From Halorussus gelatinilyticus (lineage in GTDB: Archaea > Halobacteriota > Halobacteria > Halobacteriales > Haladaptataceae): DNA of 64,000 bases. Of this stretch, positions 8,091 through 16,112 are shown piece after piece. The notes under the pieces were generated by a model. That model had not been told where the DNA came from, ran no database searches, and worked only from the letters and a program-made list of their open reading frames with translations. Made by a program: the position numbers and the translations under genes. The stretch's first letter is position 1; each line of letters begins with the position of its first letter. The stretch lies in NCBI RefSeq assembly GCF_023238445.1, contig NZ_CP096658.1, forward strand, positions 186,001 through 250,000, in the 5' to 3' direction.

Positions 8091-9710
8091 GTGAAGGGGG
8101 TAATCTTAGCGGCCGGTATCGGGTCTCGACTCCGACCGCTCACGCTTCAGAAGCCGAAGTCTTGCATCGAAGTGGACGGGACGCCGATTCTCGCGCACCA
8201 ACTCCGGGCCTACGCCGACGCCGGCGTGACAGACGTGACCGTCGTCGCGGGCTATCTGGCCGACGACGTGCGGGCGCTCTGCGAGGCGGTCGGCGAGGCC
8301 CGGCCGGAACTCGACGTGACCGTCCGCGAGAGCGAGGTGTTCGCCAACACCGACAACATGTATTCGCTGTATCTGACCCGCGAGGACGTCGCGGGCGAGC
8401 CGTTCGTCCTGACCAACGGCGACGTGGTGTTCGAACCGGAACTGCTCGAAGACCTGCTGGACGCGCCGGCCGGGAGCGCCGTCGCCACCGACGCCGAGAC
8501 CTTCTCCGAGGAGGCGATGAAGGTGACGGTCGGCGACGACCGCGTGACCCACATCGCCAAGGACGTAGCCGAGGACGTCGCCTACGGCGTCTCGACCGAC
8601 GCGTATCGCTTCTCGGCGGACTTCTCCGAGATGCTGTTCGAGGAACTGACCCGGACCATCGAGCGCGAGGGCGACTACGGCGACTGGACCGAGGCCGCCA
8701 TCGACCGCCTCGTCGGTGACCGCGACCACGACGTCGGCGTCGCGGACGTGTCCGGGCGTCGCTGGGTCGAAATCGACGACTTCGAGGACCTCCGGACCGC
8801 CGACCGGCGGTTCGCCTCGCTGTCGTCCCTCGGCGAGAAGGAGGCGATTTTCTTCGACCTGGACGGGACCGTCTATCTGGACGACGACCTCGTGGAGGGG
8901 GCCGACGAACTCGTCGCGTCGCTCCGCGAGGCGGGCGTGGACGTCTACTTCCTGACGAACAACTCCTCGAAGTGGAAGGACGACTACGCCGACCGCCTCT
9001 CGAACCTCGGGATTCCGGCCGTTCCCGAGGACGTGCTCCTCTCGACGGACGGGGTTCTCCAGCACCTCCGGCGCACCGACCCGGACGGGGTGTTCGTCCT
9101 CGGCACCGAGACGATGGCCGACGCGCTGGCCGACCACGGCGTCGATGTCGTGACCGACCCCGAACCGGGCGAGGACGCGCCCGACACCGTCGTCGTCGGC
9201 TTCGACACCGAACTCACCTACGAGAAGGCCCGGAAGGCGACCCTCGCAATCCGGGACGGCGCGACGTTCCTGCTGGCCCACCCCGACACGGTCTGCCCGA
9301 CCGCGGAGGGATTCGTGCCGGACTGCGGTGCCATCGGCGCGATGATAGAGACCGCGACCGACCGGTCCCCGGCCCGCGTCTTCGGCAAGCCCAACGCCGA
9401 GATGGTCGCGCCCATTCTCGACGCCGAAGGGTACGCGCCCGAGGCGGTCGCCGTGGTCGGCGACCGACTGGAGACCGACGTGCGACTCGCCGAGAACGTC
9501 GGCTGCGAGTCGGTCTGCGTGCTGTCGGGCGACGCGACCCGCGAGGAGGTCGAGGCGAGCGACCGGTCGCCGACGATGGTCGCGCCCTCGGTCGCCGCGC
9601 TCCGCGAGTTCGTCGCGCCGACCCCGGAACGCGAGTCCGGCGAGCGCGTTTCCTCCGGAGACGAACCGGTCGCGTCGCCGGACGGCGGGGAGGAACCGAC
9701 CGGTGAGTGA
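8091..9710 (+). CDS. Fusion: LicC-like nucleotidyltransferase + HAD-IIA (NagD-like) phosphatase
   Basis: 539 residues in one frame. Residues 1-245 are a nucleotidyltransferase: GVILAAGIGSRLRPLT, 'KPKSCIEVDGTPI', 'FANTDNMYSLYL', 'VLTNGDVVF' and 'WVEIDDFEDL'; the 'NMYSLYL' and 'EIDDFEDL' pieces resemble choline/alcohol-phosphate cytidylyltransferases (LicC) rather than hexose enzymes. Residues 250-500 are a HAD-IIA phosphatase: FFDLDGTVYLD (motif I), 'FLTNNSSK' (II), 'FGKPNAEM' (III Lys) and 'VVGDRLETDVRLAEN' (IV). An acidic low-complexity tail follows. Inference: one domain makes or removes a phosphorylated alcohol, the other activates it with CTP. The GTG start opens exactly at the NTase motif. 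The stop overlaps the next gene by 8 nt. Confidence 0.88.
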   Translation: MKGVILAAGIGSRLRPLTLQKPKSCIEVDGTPILAHQLRAYADAGVTDVTVVAGYLADDVRALCEAVGEARPELDVTVRESEVFANTDNMYSLYLTREDVAGEPFVLTNGDVVFEPELLEDLLDAPAGSAVATDAETFSEEAMKVTVGDDRVTHIAKDVAEDVAYGVSTDAYRFSADFSEMLFEELTRTIEREGDYGDWTEAAIDRLVGDRDHDVGVADVSGRRWVEIDDFEDLRTADRRFASLSSLGEKEAIFFDLDGTVYLDDDLVEGADELVASLREAGVDVYFLTNNSSKWKDDYADRLSNLGIPAVPEDVLLSTDGVLQHLRRTDPDGVFVLGTETMADALADHGVDVVTDPEPGEDAPDTVVVGFDTELTYEKARKATLAIRDGATFLLAHPDTVCPTAEGFVPDCGAIGAMIETATDRSPARVFGKPNAEMVAPILDAEGYAPEAVAVVGDRLETDVRLAENVGCESVCVLSGDATREEVEASDRSPTMVAPSVAALREFVAPTPERESGERVSSGDEPVASPDGGEEPTGE

Positions 9711-10521
9711 GGGCGAGCGGCGCGACGACGCCGACCCGCGCACCGTCCGCCGCGGGTACGTCACCCAGACCCACACCGGCGCAGTGCCGTGGGACGACGC
9801 GCTCCGCGCGGCGTCACGAATCGGGTTCGACTTCGCGGAACTGTACCTCGACGGCGCGACCGAGCGCACCCGAATCGACCCGAACGCGGTCGGGTCGCTG
9901 GCGGCCGAGGCGGACCTCGACCTGCTGGTCCACCTCCCGTTCGTAGACCTCGAAATCGGGTCGCCCCGCGACCCCGTTCGCGAGGGGTCGCTCTCCGAAC
10001 AGCGCGCCTGCATCGAAGTTGCCAGCGAGATGGGTGCCGAGAAGGCGGTCCTCCACGCCGGAACCAGCGCCCGGCCGCCCGAGTGGGAACTGGACGAAAT
10101 CGCGCCCCACCTGCTGGACTCCGTCCGAGTTCTGGACCGGTTCGCGGCCGACCGCGACGTGGAAATCTGCGTCGAGAACCTGCCGGGCGTCCCGTTCACG
10201 GTCCACCACCTCGACCGCGTGTTCGCCGAGACCGAGGCCAGCGCGACCTTCGACACGGGCCACGCCCGCGTTGACGGACTGGACGCCGAGGAGATGGCCG
10301 ACTTTCTGGACGCTCACGGCGACCGAGTCTCGCACGTTCACGTCAACGACGCCCGCGAGGACGCCGACGAACACGTCCCCACGGGGTCGGGGACCACCGA
10401 CTTCGAGACCGCGCTGGCACCCCTGCGCGAGGGCTGGACGGGCACGGTCTCGGTCGAGGTCTACACCTTCGACTTCGACTATCTGGAACTCAGCGCCGAG
10501 AAGTTGGACGAGTTCCTCTGA
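9703..10521 (+). CDS. Sugar phosphate isomerase/epimerase (AP endonuclease 2-type TIM barrel)
   Basis: 272 residues starting with GTG inside the end of the fusion gene, so translation is probably coupled. Features of the xylose isomerase-like TIM barrel: 'GFDFAELYLD', 'LVHLPF', 'AVLHAG', 'ICVENLPG', 'ATFDTGHA', 'SHVHVNDA' and 'VSVEVYTFD', with the Glu/Asp/His/Glu metal ligands at strand ends. The family isomerises or epimerises sugars and polyols. Tight linkage suggests that it supplies or converts the alcohol used by the upstream nucleotidyltransferase; this is inference. Confidence 0.85.
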   Translation: MSEGERRDDADPRTVRRGYVTQTHTGAVPWDDALRAASRIGFDFAELYLDGATERTRIDPNAVGSLAAEADLDLLVHLPFVDLEIGSPRDPVREGSLSEQRACIEVASEMGAEKAVLHAGTSARPPEWELDEIAPHLLDSVRVLDRFAADRDVEICVENLPGVPFTVHHLDRVFAETEASATFDTGHARVDGLDAEEMADFLDAHGDRVSHVHVNDAREDADEHVPTGSGTTDFETALAPLREGWTGTVSVEVYTFDFDYLELSAEKLDEFL

Positions 10522-10560
10522 GTCTCCGGTTTTATCCCCGCCGGTCGCGTAGCCGCTTCC

Positions 10561-11520
10561 ATGCGAGCAGTTCGCTACCACGAGCAGGGCGGCCCGGACG
10601 TACTGACGGTCGAAGACGTCGAGCGACCCGACCCCGGCGATGGCGAGGTTCGCGTCGAGGTCCGAGCGGCGGGCGTCAACCCGGTGGACACCTACTTCCG
10701 GGAGGGGAGCTACGACCCGCCGGAACTCCCGATGATTCCGGGGTCGGACTTCGCGGGCGTCGTGGACGCGGTGGGCGACGGGGTGACCGACTTCGCGGAG
10801 GGCGACCGCGTGTTCGGCACCGGACTCGGCAACGACCGGCAGGGGACCTACGCCGAGTTCGCCGTCGCGCCGACCGACCGCGTGGCCCGACTGCCCGACG
10901 GCGCGGACTTCGCCGCGGGCGCGGCGGTCGCGCTGGTCGGCGTGACCGCGTGGCGCGCGCTGGTGGACCACGCCGGACTCGACCCGGCCGAGACCTGCCT
11001 GATTCACGGCGGGTCGGGCGGCGTCGGCCACGTCGCGGTCCAACTCGCCGATTCGATGGGCGCACGGGTCGTCACGACCGCCTCCGAGGAGTACCACGCG
11101 CAACTCGAAGAACTGGGCGCGGACGCCCCGGTCGAGTACGACCGCGAGGACCTCGCCGACGTCGTTGTCGAGGCGGCGGGCCGCCCGGACGTAATCTTGG
11201 ACCACCGCCTCGACCAGTACCTCGACTTCGACGCCGAGGTCGGCACGCAAGGGGTCCGGGTCGTCGGCATCGGCAACACGGAGCCAGCGGCCGGATTCGA
11301 GAACGTCGCGGCGGCCCGCGGCAAGGAGATGGAACTCCGTCTGATGAGCATGTTCAATACGCCCGACATGGCCGCCGTCCTGCGAAAGCTGGCGCGACTC
11401 CTCGAAGCCGGGGACCTCGAACCGCGGGTCTCGAAGACCTACGACCTCGACCACGCCGCCGACGCCCAGAAGGCGGTCCTGCGCAACAGTTTCCTCGGCA
11501 AACTAGTGATAGAGCCGTGA
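10561..11520 (+). CDS. Quinone oxidoreductase-like MDR family dehydrogenase
   Basis: 319 residues. N-terminal GroES-like domain ('MRAVRYHEQGGPDVL', 'VRAAGVNPVDTYFREG') and a Rossmann domain with 'LIHGGSGGVGHVAVQLA' near residue 146. Zinc ligands of true alcohol dehydrogenases are missing, so it belongs to the zinc-free NADPH:quinone reductase (QOR) branch. It starts 39 bp after the isomerase gene and might be cotranscribed, but its role in that cluster is unclear. Confidence 0.88.
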   Translation: MRAVRYHEQGGPDVLTVEDVERPDPGDGEVRVEVRAAGVNPVDTYFREGSYDPPELPMIPGSDFAGVVDAVGDGVTDFAEGDRVFGTGLGNDRQGTYAEFAVAPTDRVARLPDGADFAAGAAVALVGVTAWRALVDHAGLDPAETCLIHGGSGGVGHVAVQLADSMGARVVTTASEEYHAQLEELGADAPVEYDREDLADVVVEAAGRPDVILDHRLDQYLDFDAEVGTQGVRVVGIGNTEPAAGFENVAAARGKEMELRLMSMFNTPDMAAVLRKLARLLEAGDLEPRVSKTYDLDHAADAQKAVLRNSFLGKLVIEP

Positions 11521-11604
11521 CTTCGCGAGAATCGGTCTCGCGGGGAACCGTCCGCCCGACTCGAATCCTCAACGCTTTTGTCGGACGACCGAAATCGGCC
11601 GGGC

Positions 11605-11799
11605 ATGAGTCCCCGACGGTGCCCCGACTGCGACCTCCCCCTCGAAGAAGTCCAGTACGACACGAACGCGGGCCGAAACAAGATTCGGCTCAACTACCGC
11701 GACGGCGGTATCCTGAGCAAACTCGGCGTGACGAGCAACACCTACGCGTACGCCTACGTCTGCCCGGAGTGCGGACTGGTCCGGTTCTACGCCGAGTAG
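11605..11799 (+). CDS. Small zinc-ribbon protein
   Basis: 64 residues with two Cys pairs, CPDC at residues 5-8 and CPEC near residue 55, ending 'CGLVRFYAE'. The middle 'NKIRLNYRDGGILSKLGV' is well conserved-looking. A zinc-ribbon fold is inferred from the knuckles; partner or function is unknown. The ATG at 11605 is preferred to an upstream TTG. A related gene follows 139 bp downstream. Confidence 0.75.
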   Translation: MSPRRCPDCDLPLEEVQYDTNAGRNKIRLNYRDGGILSKLGVTSNTYAYAYVCPECGLVRFYAE

Positions 11800-11938
11800 T
11801 CGGGCCGCCGCCCGCCTGCGCCGACATCTCGTGCCGACCTCCTGCGCCGACATCTCGCGCTGACTTGCCCGCGCCGGACAGTCGCTCGGTTGAACGTCGT
11901 CCGACATGTTTTTCGTGTGACCCTGTGAACCACCGCGT

Positions 11939-12139
11939 ATGAGTGTAGACGCGCACTGTCCGGACTGCGACGTCGCACTGGAGGAAGCCGACCTCTTCAC
12001 CGGACAGGGAGAGTTCCGAGTCCGGACCGAGGCCGAGAGCGACGACGTACTGGCCGCCGTCGGCGTGACGAAGGCGTTGGACGTGACGCCGCGTCGGTGC
12101 CCCGACTGCGGACTGGTGCGCCTGTACGCCGCGGAGTGA
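11939..12139 (+). CDS. Small zinc-ribbon protein, paralogue of the preceding one
   Basis: 66 residues with CPDC near the start and CPDC near residue 57, ending 'CGLVRLYAAE'. The closing motif and spacing match the preceding small protein, but the middle differs and is more acidic, so this is an old duplication. Function unknown; many such haloarchaeal microproteins bind zinc and are thought to mediate interactions. Confidence 0.75.
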   Translation: MSVDAHCPDCDVALEEADLFTGQGEFRVRTEAESDDVLAAVGVTKALDVTPRRCPDCGLVRLYAAE

Positions 12140-12169
12140 ACTGTCGGGGGAGCGCCCGTCCGACGCTCC

Positions 12170-12586
12170 TCAGAGGATTTTGGCGTCGTCGATGACGATT
12201 CTGTACACTCGCCCGACGTCGAAGGTGTCGTCGTAGCCGTTCCCGGTGTGGCCCTCGACGCGGTATCGGCCGTTACCGAGAGCGGAGACGACGTCGTTGT
12301 TCGTCTCCGCGCCGCGCCACTGCTCCGGATGCCCGACGCCGCGGACCGGTCCGTCGGCGACGAAGTGGTAGTCGAAACCGATGTGTTCGGCTGCCCACAC
12401 CTGAAACCGGTGGTTGTACGCGCCGTCGGTCGCCGCTCGATTCACGCCGTCCGCCGCGCCTCGACCCTCGTCCGGCTCCGTCGCCCCGCTCGTCGTCCCG
12501 GTGAGGAGGGGAACTGCCAGCGCCCCCTGCCCGAATCGTTTGAGAACCGTTCGCCGTTCCGTGGTGTCTTCGGCATCCCTAGTCAT
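12170..12586 (-). CDS. Tat-exported protein of unknown function
   Basis: 138 residues. The N-terminus holds a twin-arginine signal, ERRTVLKRFGQGALAVPLL, followed by Ala/Thr/Gly, typical of haloarchaeal Tat substrates. The mature part has an aromatic/His-rich segment 'YNHRFQVWAAEHIGFDYHF' and 'GNGRYRVEGHTGNGYDD', which could be a small beta domain. No lipobox Cys is seen. Not recognised as a known family. The ATG overlaps a perfect palindrome that may be an operator. Confidence 0.7.
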   Translation of the reverse strand: MTRDAEDTTERRTVLKRFGQGALAVPLLTGTTSGATEPDEGRGAADGVNRAATDGAYNHRFQVWAAEHIGFDYHFVADGPVRGVGHPEQWRGAETNNDVVSALGNGRYRVEGHTGNGYDDTFDVGRVYRIVIDDAKIL

Positions 12587-12597
12587 GTGTTAACACA
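12586..12597. promoter_or_regulatory. Palindromic operator-like site TGTGTTAACACA
   Basis: Perfect 12-bp palindrome at the start codon of the Tat-exported protein. A half site (TTAACAC) recurs near 12626-12632. Binding by a dimeric repressor at this position would block the start of the minus-strand gene. Confidence 0.4.
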
Positions 12598-12966
12598 CGT
12601 CGTTAGAGAAGGGCTGCCGAAAGTATTAACACCCGCTATCGTCCAAGTCGGCACTTCGCTTATATACGACGCCGAACTCGGAACCGGCGTCACGAAACCA
12701 CGTCGTTACTCTCGGGTGGAGAACACGACCGCTCTTCGAGTTAGCGGGTGGATACTCTCGCCGGACCGGTTCCCGCTTCCGGTATCGCTCGTTGTTTCAC
12801 GGCCAATGACAGATTGTCCGATTCGAACGGCGATAGGGTTCAAGACAGTCGAGGCGTAGCGTCGTCCGGTTGCCGAACCGCCTTCCGTCCCGATTTCCGG
12901 ACGACTGCGCCTACCGATTCCGATACTACTAACTCTCGCACGCGGGAAGTATCGAGCGAGTCCAGA
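12587..12966. other. Divergent intergenic region with promoters, no gene seen
   Basis: 380 bp between the Tat-exported protein and sucC. It contains the palindrome at the left end, a reversed TTAATA box near 12625-12630 for the minus-strand gene, and a strong TTATATAC box at 12660-12667 on the plus strand. A 47-codon run at the end of a plus-strand ORF (to 12859) has no recognisable features. sucC probably has a leader of up to 270 nt or a second promoter closer in. Confidence 0.5.
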
Positions 12967-14112
12967 ATGAGATTACACGAGTATCAGGCGAAGCGGGTCT
13001 TCGCCGACGCAGGGATTCCGACGCCGGACGCGACGCTGGCGTCGTCGGTAGACGAGGTAGTCGAGGCGGCCGAGGACATCGGCTACCCCGTCGCCGTGAA
13101 GGCACAGGTACACGTCGGGGGCCGCGGGAAGGCCGGCGGCATCAAGCTCGCCGAGAGCCGCGAGGAGGCCGAGCAGGTCGCCGACGAGATTCTCGGGATG
13201 GACCTCAAGGGCTACCACGTCGAGCGCGTGCTGGTCGAAGAGGCCGTGGACTTCGTGAACGAACTCTACGTCGGCGTGACGATGGACCGCGGCGAGGGCA
13301 AGCCCGTGGCGATGGTCTCTACCAAGGGCGGCGTCAACATCGAGGAGGTCGCCGAGGAGGACCCCGACGCCATCGCTCGTGAACACGTGGACCCGGCGTT
13401 CGGGATGCACCCCTATCAGGCCCGGAAGGTCGTCTACGACGCGGGCGTCCCCCGCGAACTCGCTAACGACGTGGCGAGCGTCCTCCAGACGATGTACCAG
13501 CTCTGGGACGACCGCGACGCCAGCGAGGTCGAGATCAACCCGCTGATGGTCACGGCGGACGACGAAATCGTCGCGGCCGACGCCGTGATGAACATCGACG
13601 ACGACGCCCTGTTCCGCCAGCAGGAACTCGCCGACATGGAAGAGGAGACCTTCGAGGACGACCTCGAACGCAAGGCCGGCGAGTACGGCTTCGACTACGT
13701 TCGACTCTCGGGTAACGTCGGCATCATCGGCAACGGTGCCGGACTCGTGATGACGACGCTCGACCTCGTGGACTACTACGGCGGCGAACCCGCCAACTTC
13801 CTCGACATCGGGGGCGGCGCGAAGGCCGAGCGCGTGGCCAACGCCCTCGACATGGTGTTCTCCGACGAGAACGTCGATGCCGTGGTCTTCAACATCTTCG
13901 GCGGCATCACCCGCGGTGACGAGGTGGCCAAGGGCATCAACGACGCGCTCGAACAGTTCGACGAGATTCCCAAGCCCGTGGTCGTCCGCCTCGCCGGTAC
14001 CAACGCCGCAGAGGGCCGCGAGATTCTGAACGACGACCTCGTCACGGTCGAGGAGACCCTCGAAGACGCGGTTCAACGCACGGTCGAATACTCCGAGGAG
14101 GAAGCACAATGA
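12967..14112 (+). CDS. sucC: Succinate-CoA ligase (ADP-forming) subunit beta
   Basis: 381 residues, full length. Begins '[20 protein letters not shown]' and has the ATP-grasp features '[15 protein letters not shown]', 'NPLMV' (metal site in 'VEINPLMV') and the CoA-ligase part '[14 protein letters not shown]' and '[16 protein letters not shown]'. With SucD it interconverts succinyl-CoA and succinate in the citric acid cycle, making ATP or GTP. It overlaps sucD by 4 nt (ATGA). Confidence 0.97.
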   Translation: MRLHEYQAKRVFADAGIPTPDATLASSVDEVVEAAEDIGYPVAVKAQVHVGGRGKAGGIKLAESREEAEQVADEILGMDLKGYHVERVLVEEAVDFVNELYVGVTMDRGEGKPVAMVSTKGGVNIEEVAEEDPDAIAREHVDPAFGMHPYQARKVVYDAGVPRELANDVASVLQTMYQLWDDRDASEVEINPLMVTADDEIVAADAVMNIDDDALFRQQELADMEEETFEDDLERKAGEYGFDYVRLSGNVGIIGNGAGLVMTTLDLVDYYGGEPANFLDIGGGAKAERVANALDMVFSDENVDAVVFNIFGGITRGDEVAKGINDALEQFDEIPKPVVVRLAGTNAAEGREILNDDLVTVEETLEDAVQRTVEYSEEEAQ

Positions 14113-14978
14113 GCGTTCTAGTCGATTCCGACACCAGAGTCGTCGTACAGGGCATCACCGGCGGGGAAGGCAAGTTCCACGCCGAGCAGATGATGGACTA
14201 CGGCACCAACGTCGTGGCCGGCGCGGTGCCGGGCAAGGGCGGCCAAGAGGTCGACGGCGTGCCCGTCTACGACACCGTCCACGAGGCGGCCCGCGAGGAG
14301 GACGCCGACGCCTCGGTCGTCTTCGTCCCGCCCGCGTTCGCGGGCGACGCCGTCTTCGAGGCGCTCGACGCGCCGCTCGACCTCGTGGTCGCAATCACGG
14401 AGGGCATCCCCACGCAGGATATGGCGAAGGTCAACAAGCGCCTCTCCGAGGTCGATACCCGACTCATCGGTCCGAACTGTCCGGGCATCATCACCCCCGG
14501 CGAGTCGAAGCTGGGTATCCTGCCGGGCAACATCTTCGAGTCGGGCGACGTCGGTCTCGTCTCCCGGTCGGGCACCCTCACCTATCAGGTCGTCTCGAAC
14601 TTAACCGACCGCGGCATCGGCCAGACCACCGCCATCGGCATCGGCGGCGACCCCATCATCGGCACGGACTTCATCGACGCGCTCGAACTGTTCGAGAACG
14701 ACCCCGACACGAAGGCGGTCGTCATGTGCGGCGAAATCGGCGGCGAGGACGAGGAGGAGGCCGCTCAGTTCATCGCCGAGAACATGGACACGCCGGTCGC
14801 GGGCTTCATCGCGGGCCGGACCGCACCGCCGGGCAAGCGCATGGGCCACGCCGGAGCCATCGTCTCCGGTAGCGGCACCGGCACCGCCCAGAGCAAGATC
14901 GACGCGCTGAACGACGCCGGCGTCCCGGTTGGCGACACGCCGAACGAAGTCGCGGACCACATCGAAGACTTCCTGTAG
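14109..14978 (+). CDS. sucD: Succinate-CoA ligase (ADP-forming) subunit alpha
   Basis: 289 residues, full length. CoA-binding Rossmann start '[17 protein letters not shown]', '[10 protein letters not shown]', '[12 protein letters not shown]' and '[12 protein letters not shown]', then the phosphohistidine segment '[20 protein letters not shown]'-like with the active His in 'MGHAGA'. Forms the catalytic pair with SucC, to which it is translationally coupled. A T-rich stretch at 15007-15017 follows. Confidence 0.97.
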   Translation: MSVLVDSDTRVVVQGITGGEGKFHAEQMMDYGTNVVAGAVPGKGGQEVDGVPVYDTVHEAAREEDADASVVFVPPAFAGDAVFEALDAPLDLVVAITEGIPTQDMAKVNKRLSEVDTRLIGPNCPGIITPGESKLGILPGNIFESGDVGLVSRSGTLTYQVVSNLTDRGIGQTTAIGIGGDPIIGTDFIDALELFENDPDTKAVVMCGEIGGEDEEEAAQFIAENMDTPVAGFIAGRTAPPGKRMGHAGAIVSGSGTGTAQSKIDALNDAGVPVGDTPNEVADHIEDFL

Positions 14979-15078
14979 CGCAGTCTCCTTCCCGTTCGAG
15001 CCGTCTCTTTTCGTCTCCCGAGTCTCCGAAATCCGCCGGGGGCACAGCACTTACCCGTCCTACGCTCCAATATAACGT

Positions 15079-15321
15079 GTGAAGACACCCAACCCCCTGC
15101 GGTCGGCCGCGGACGAGCGAGACGACGTGACTATCGCTCACCGAGAGTACGACGACGGGAACGTCGTCGTCGTCGATTTCGGACCCGGCGTCGAGGTGTC
15201 GGTGGACTTCCTCGGCGATTTGGCCATCGTCGTTGCCGGAAACCGTCAGTTCGAGTTCGAGATGCCCGCGGGAGCGACCGAAGTGACGACCAACGGCGGA
15301 CTCCTCCTCATCAGAGAGTAG
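15079..15321 (+). CDS. Hsp20-like small protein (DUF7127-type), paralogue of the CDC48 partner
   Basis: 80 residues, beta-rich: 'DDVTIAHREYDDGNVVVVDF', 'VEVSVDFLGDLAIVVAG', 'QFEFEMP' and a closing 'TTNGGLLLI'. The whole length aligns by eye with the 81-residue protein encoded just before cdc48 at 39205, including the 'ERDDV' and 'TNGxL.I' ends. The fold looks like an alpha-crystallin (Hsp20) domain. GTG start. A TATA-like box lies unusually close (15071-15075), so a start further in is possible, but the N-terminus to 15079 is shared by the paralogue. Confidence 0.75.
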   Translation: MKTPNPLRSAADERDDVTIAHREYDDGNVVVVDFGPGVEVSVDFLGDLAIVVAGNRQFEFEMPAGATEVTTNGGLLLIRE

Positions 15322-15347
15322 CGTCGCTCGCGGTCGAGCGAGACTCG

Positions 15348-16034
15348 TCAGGTCGACCCCGCCGTCGAATCCGACCGCTCTGACTCGCCGAGCGACCCCG
15401 ACTTTTCCGACGCCGGCGGTGAACCCGATACCTCCGACCCCGGCGGCGAATCCGGCCGGTCGGCCGGGTTCGCCGCCGATTCGGCCTTCTTCGTCCACTT
15501 CTCTTCGACCGAACTGTTGCCGAGTACCACCGTGTCGCCGCCTTCGACTTCGAGGCGGGTCTTCCGGAGGTCGATCTGCCTGACGACGCCGGTCACGTCG
15601 CCGACGACCACCGTGTCGCCCGGATTGAAGTCCGCGTCGCGCAGGAGGTACACCCCGGCAACCGTGTCGGCTATCATGTCCGAGAGGGCGTAGCTGACGC
15701 CCAGCGCGACGAACCCCGCGGCAGTCCCGAGACTCGCCGCGATTTCGCCCATCCCCAGAATCTTCAGGAGCGTGAGCGCGGCCCCGAACCACAGGAAGAC
15801 GCCCACGACGGCCGTGAACAGGTCCGCGACGAGTCGCTCGGAGTAGAGTCGCCCGAGCGCCGACCCGACGACGCGCAGCGCGACCCGAATCCCCGCGTAG
15901 GCCACCACGAGAAAGAGGACGGCCGTCAGGAATCGCGGAATCGCGTCCACGAGTCCGGCCCGGAGTTCCGCGAGCGTTTCGGTGGCGACCCCGGCTAACT
16001 GACCGGTCTGGGACACTCTCATGCCGCTTACCAT
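15348..16034 (-). CDS. Small-conductance mechanosensitive channel-like protein (MscS family)
   Basis: About 228 residues (start ATG at 16034; 16022 also possible). Three hydrophobic segments: 'FLTAVLFLVVAYAGIRVAL', 'LFTAVVGVFLWFGAALTLL' and 'GTAAGFVALGVSYALSDMIA' (pore helix), then the MscS beta domain 'FNPGDTVVVGDVTGVVRQ' and 'VVLGNSSV'. The usual C-terminal alpha/beta cage domain is missing; instead there is a Ser/Pro/Gly/Glu-rich tail of 55 residues. It probably acts in osmotic down-shock release. Divergent from hisH. Confidence 0.85.
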   Translation of the reverse strand: MVSGMRVSQTGQLAGVATETLAELRAGLVDAIPRFLTAVLFLVVAYAGIRVALRVVGSALGRLYSERLVADLFTAVVGVFLWFGAALTLLKILGMGEIAASLGTAAGFVALGVSYALSDMIADTVAGVYLLRDADFNPGDTVVVGDVTGVVRQIDLRKTRLEVEGGDTVVLGNSSVEEKWTKKAESAANPADRPDSPPGSEVSGSPPASEKSGSLGESERSDSTAGST

Positions 16035-16112
16035 TTGGGCCAGAGACAAGAAGCCTCGGACAGTCCTACCGGAACGGGAAAGGTCCAATACCTCCCGGTC
16101 CCACGTTCCCAT

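Noticed and set aside
8106-10256. 716-codon minus-strand ORF antisense to the fusion and isomerase genes
   Set aside because: Arg/Val/Gly-rich with no motifs, while the plus strand carries well-defined enzymes. Long antisense ORFs are expected at this GC content.
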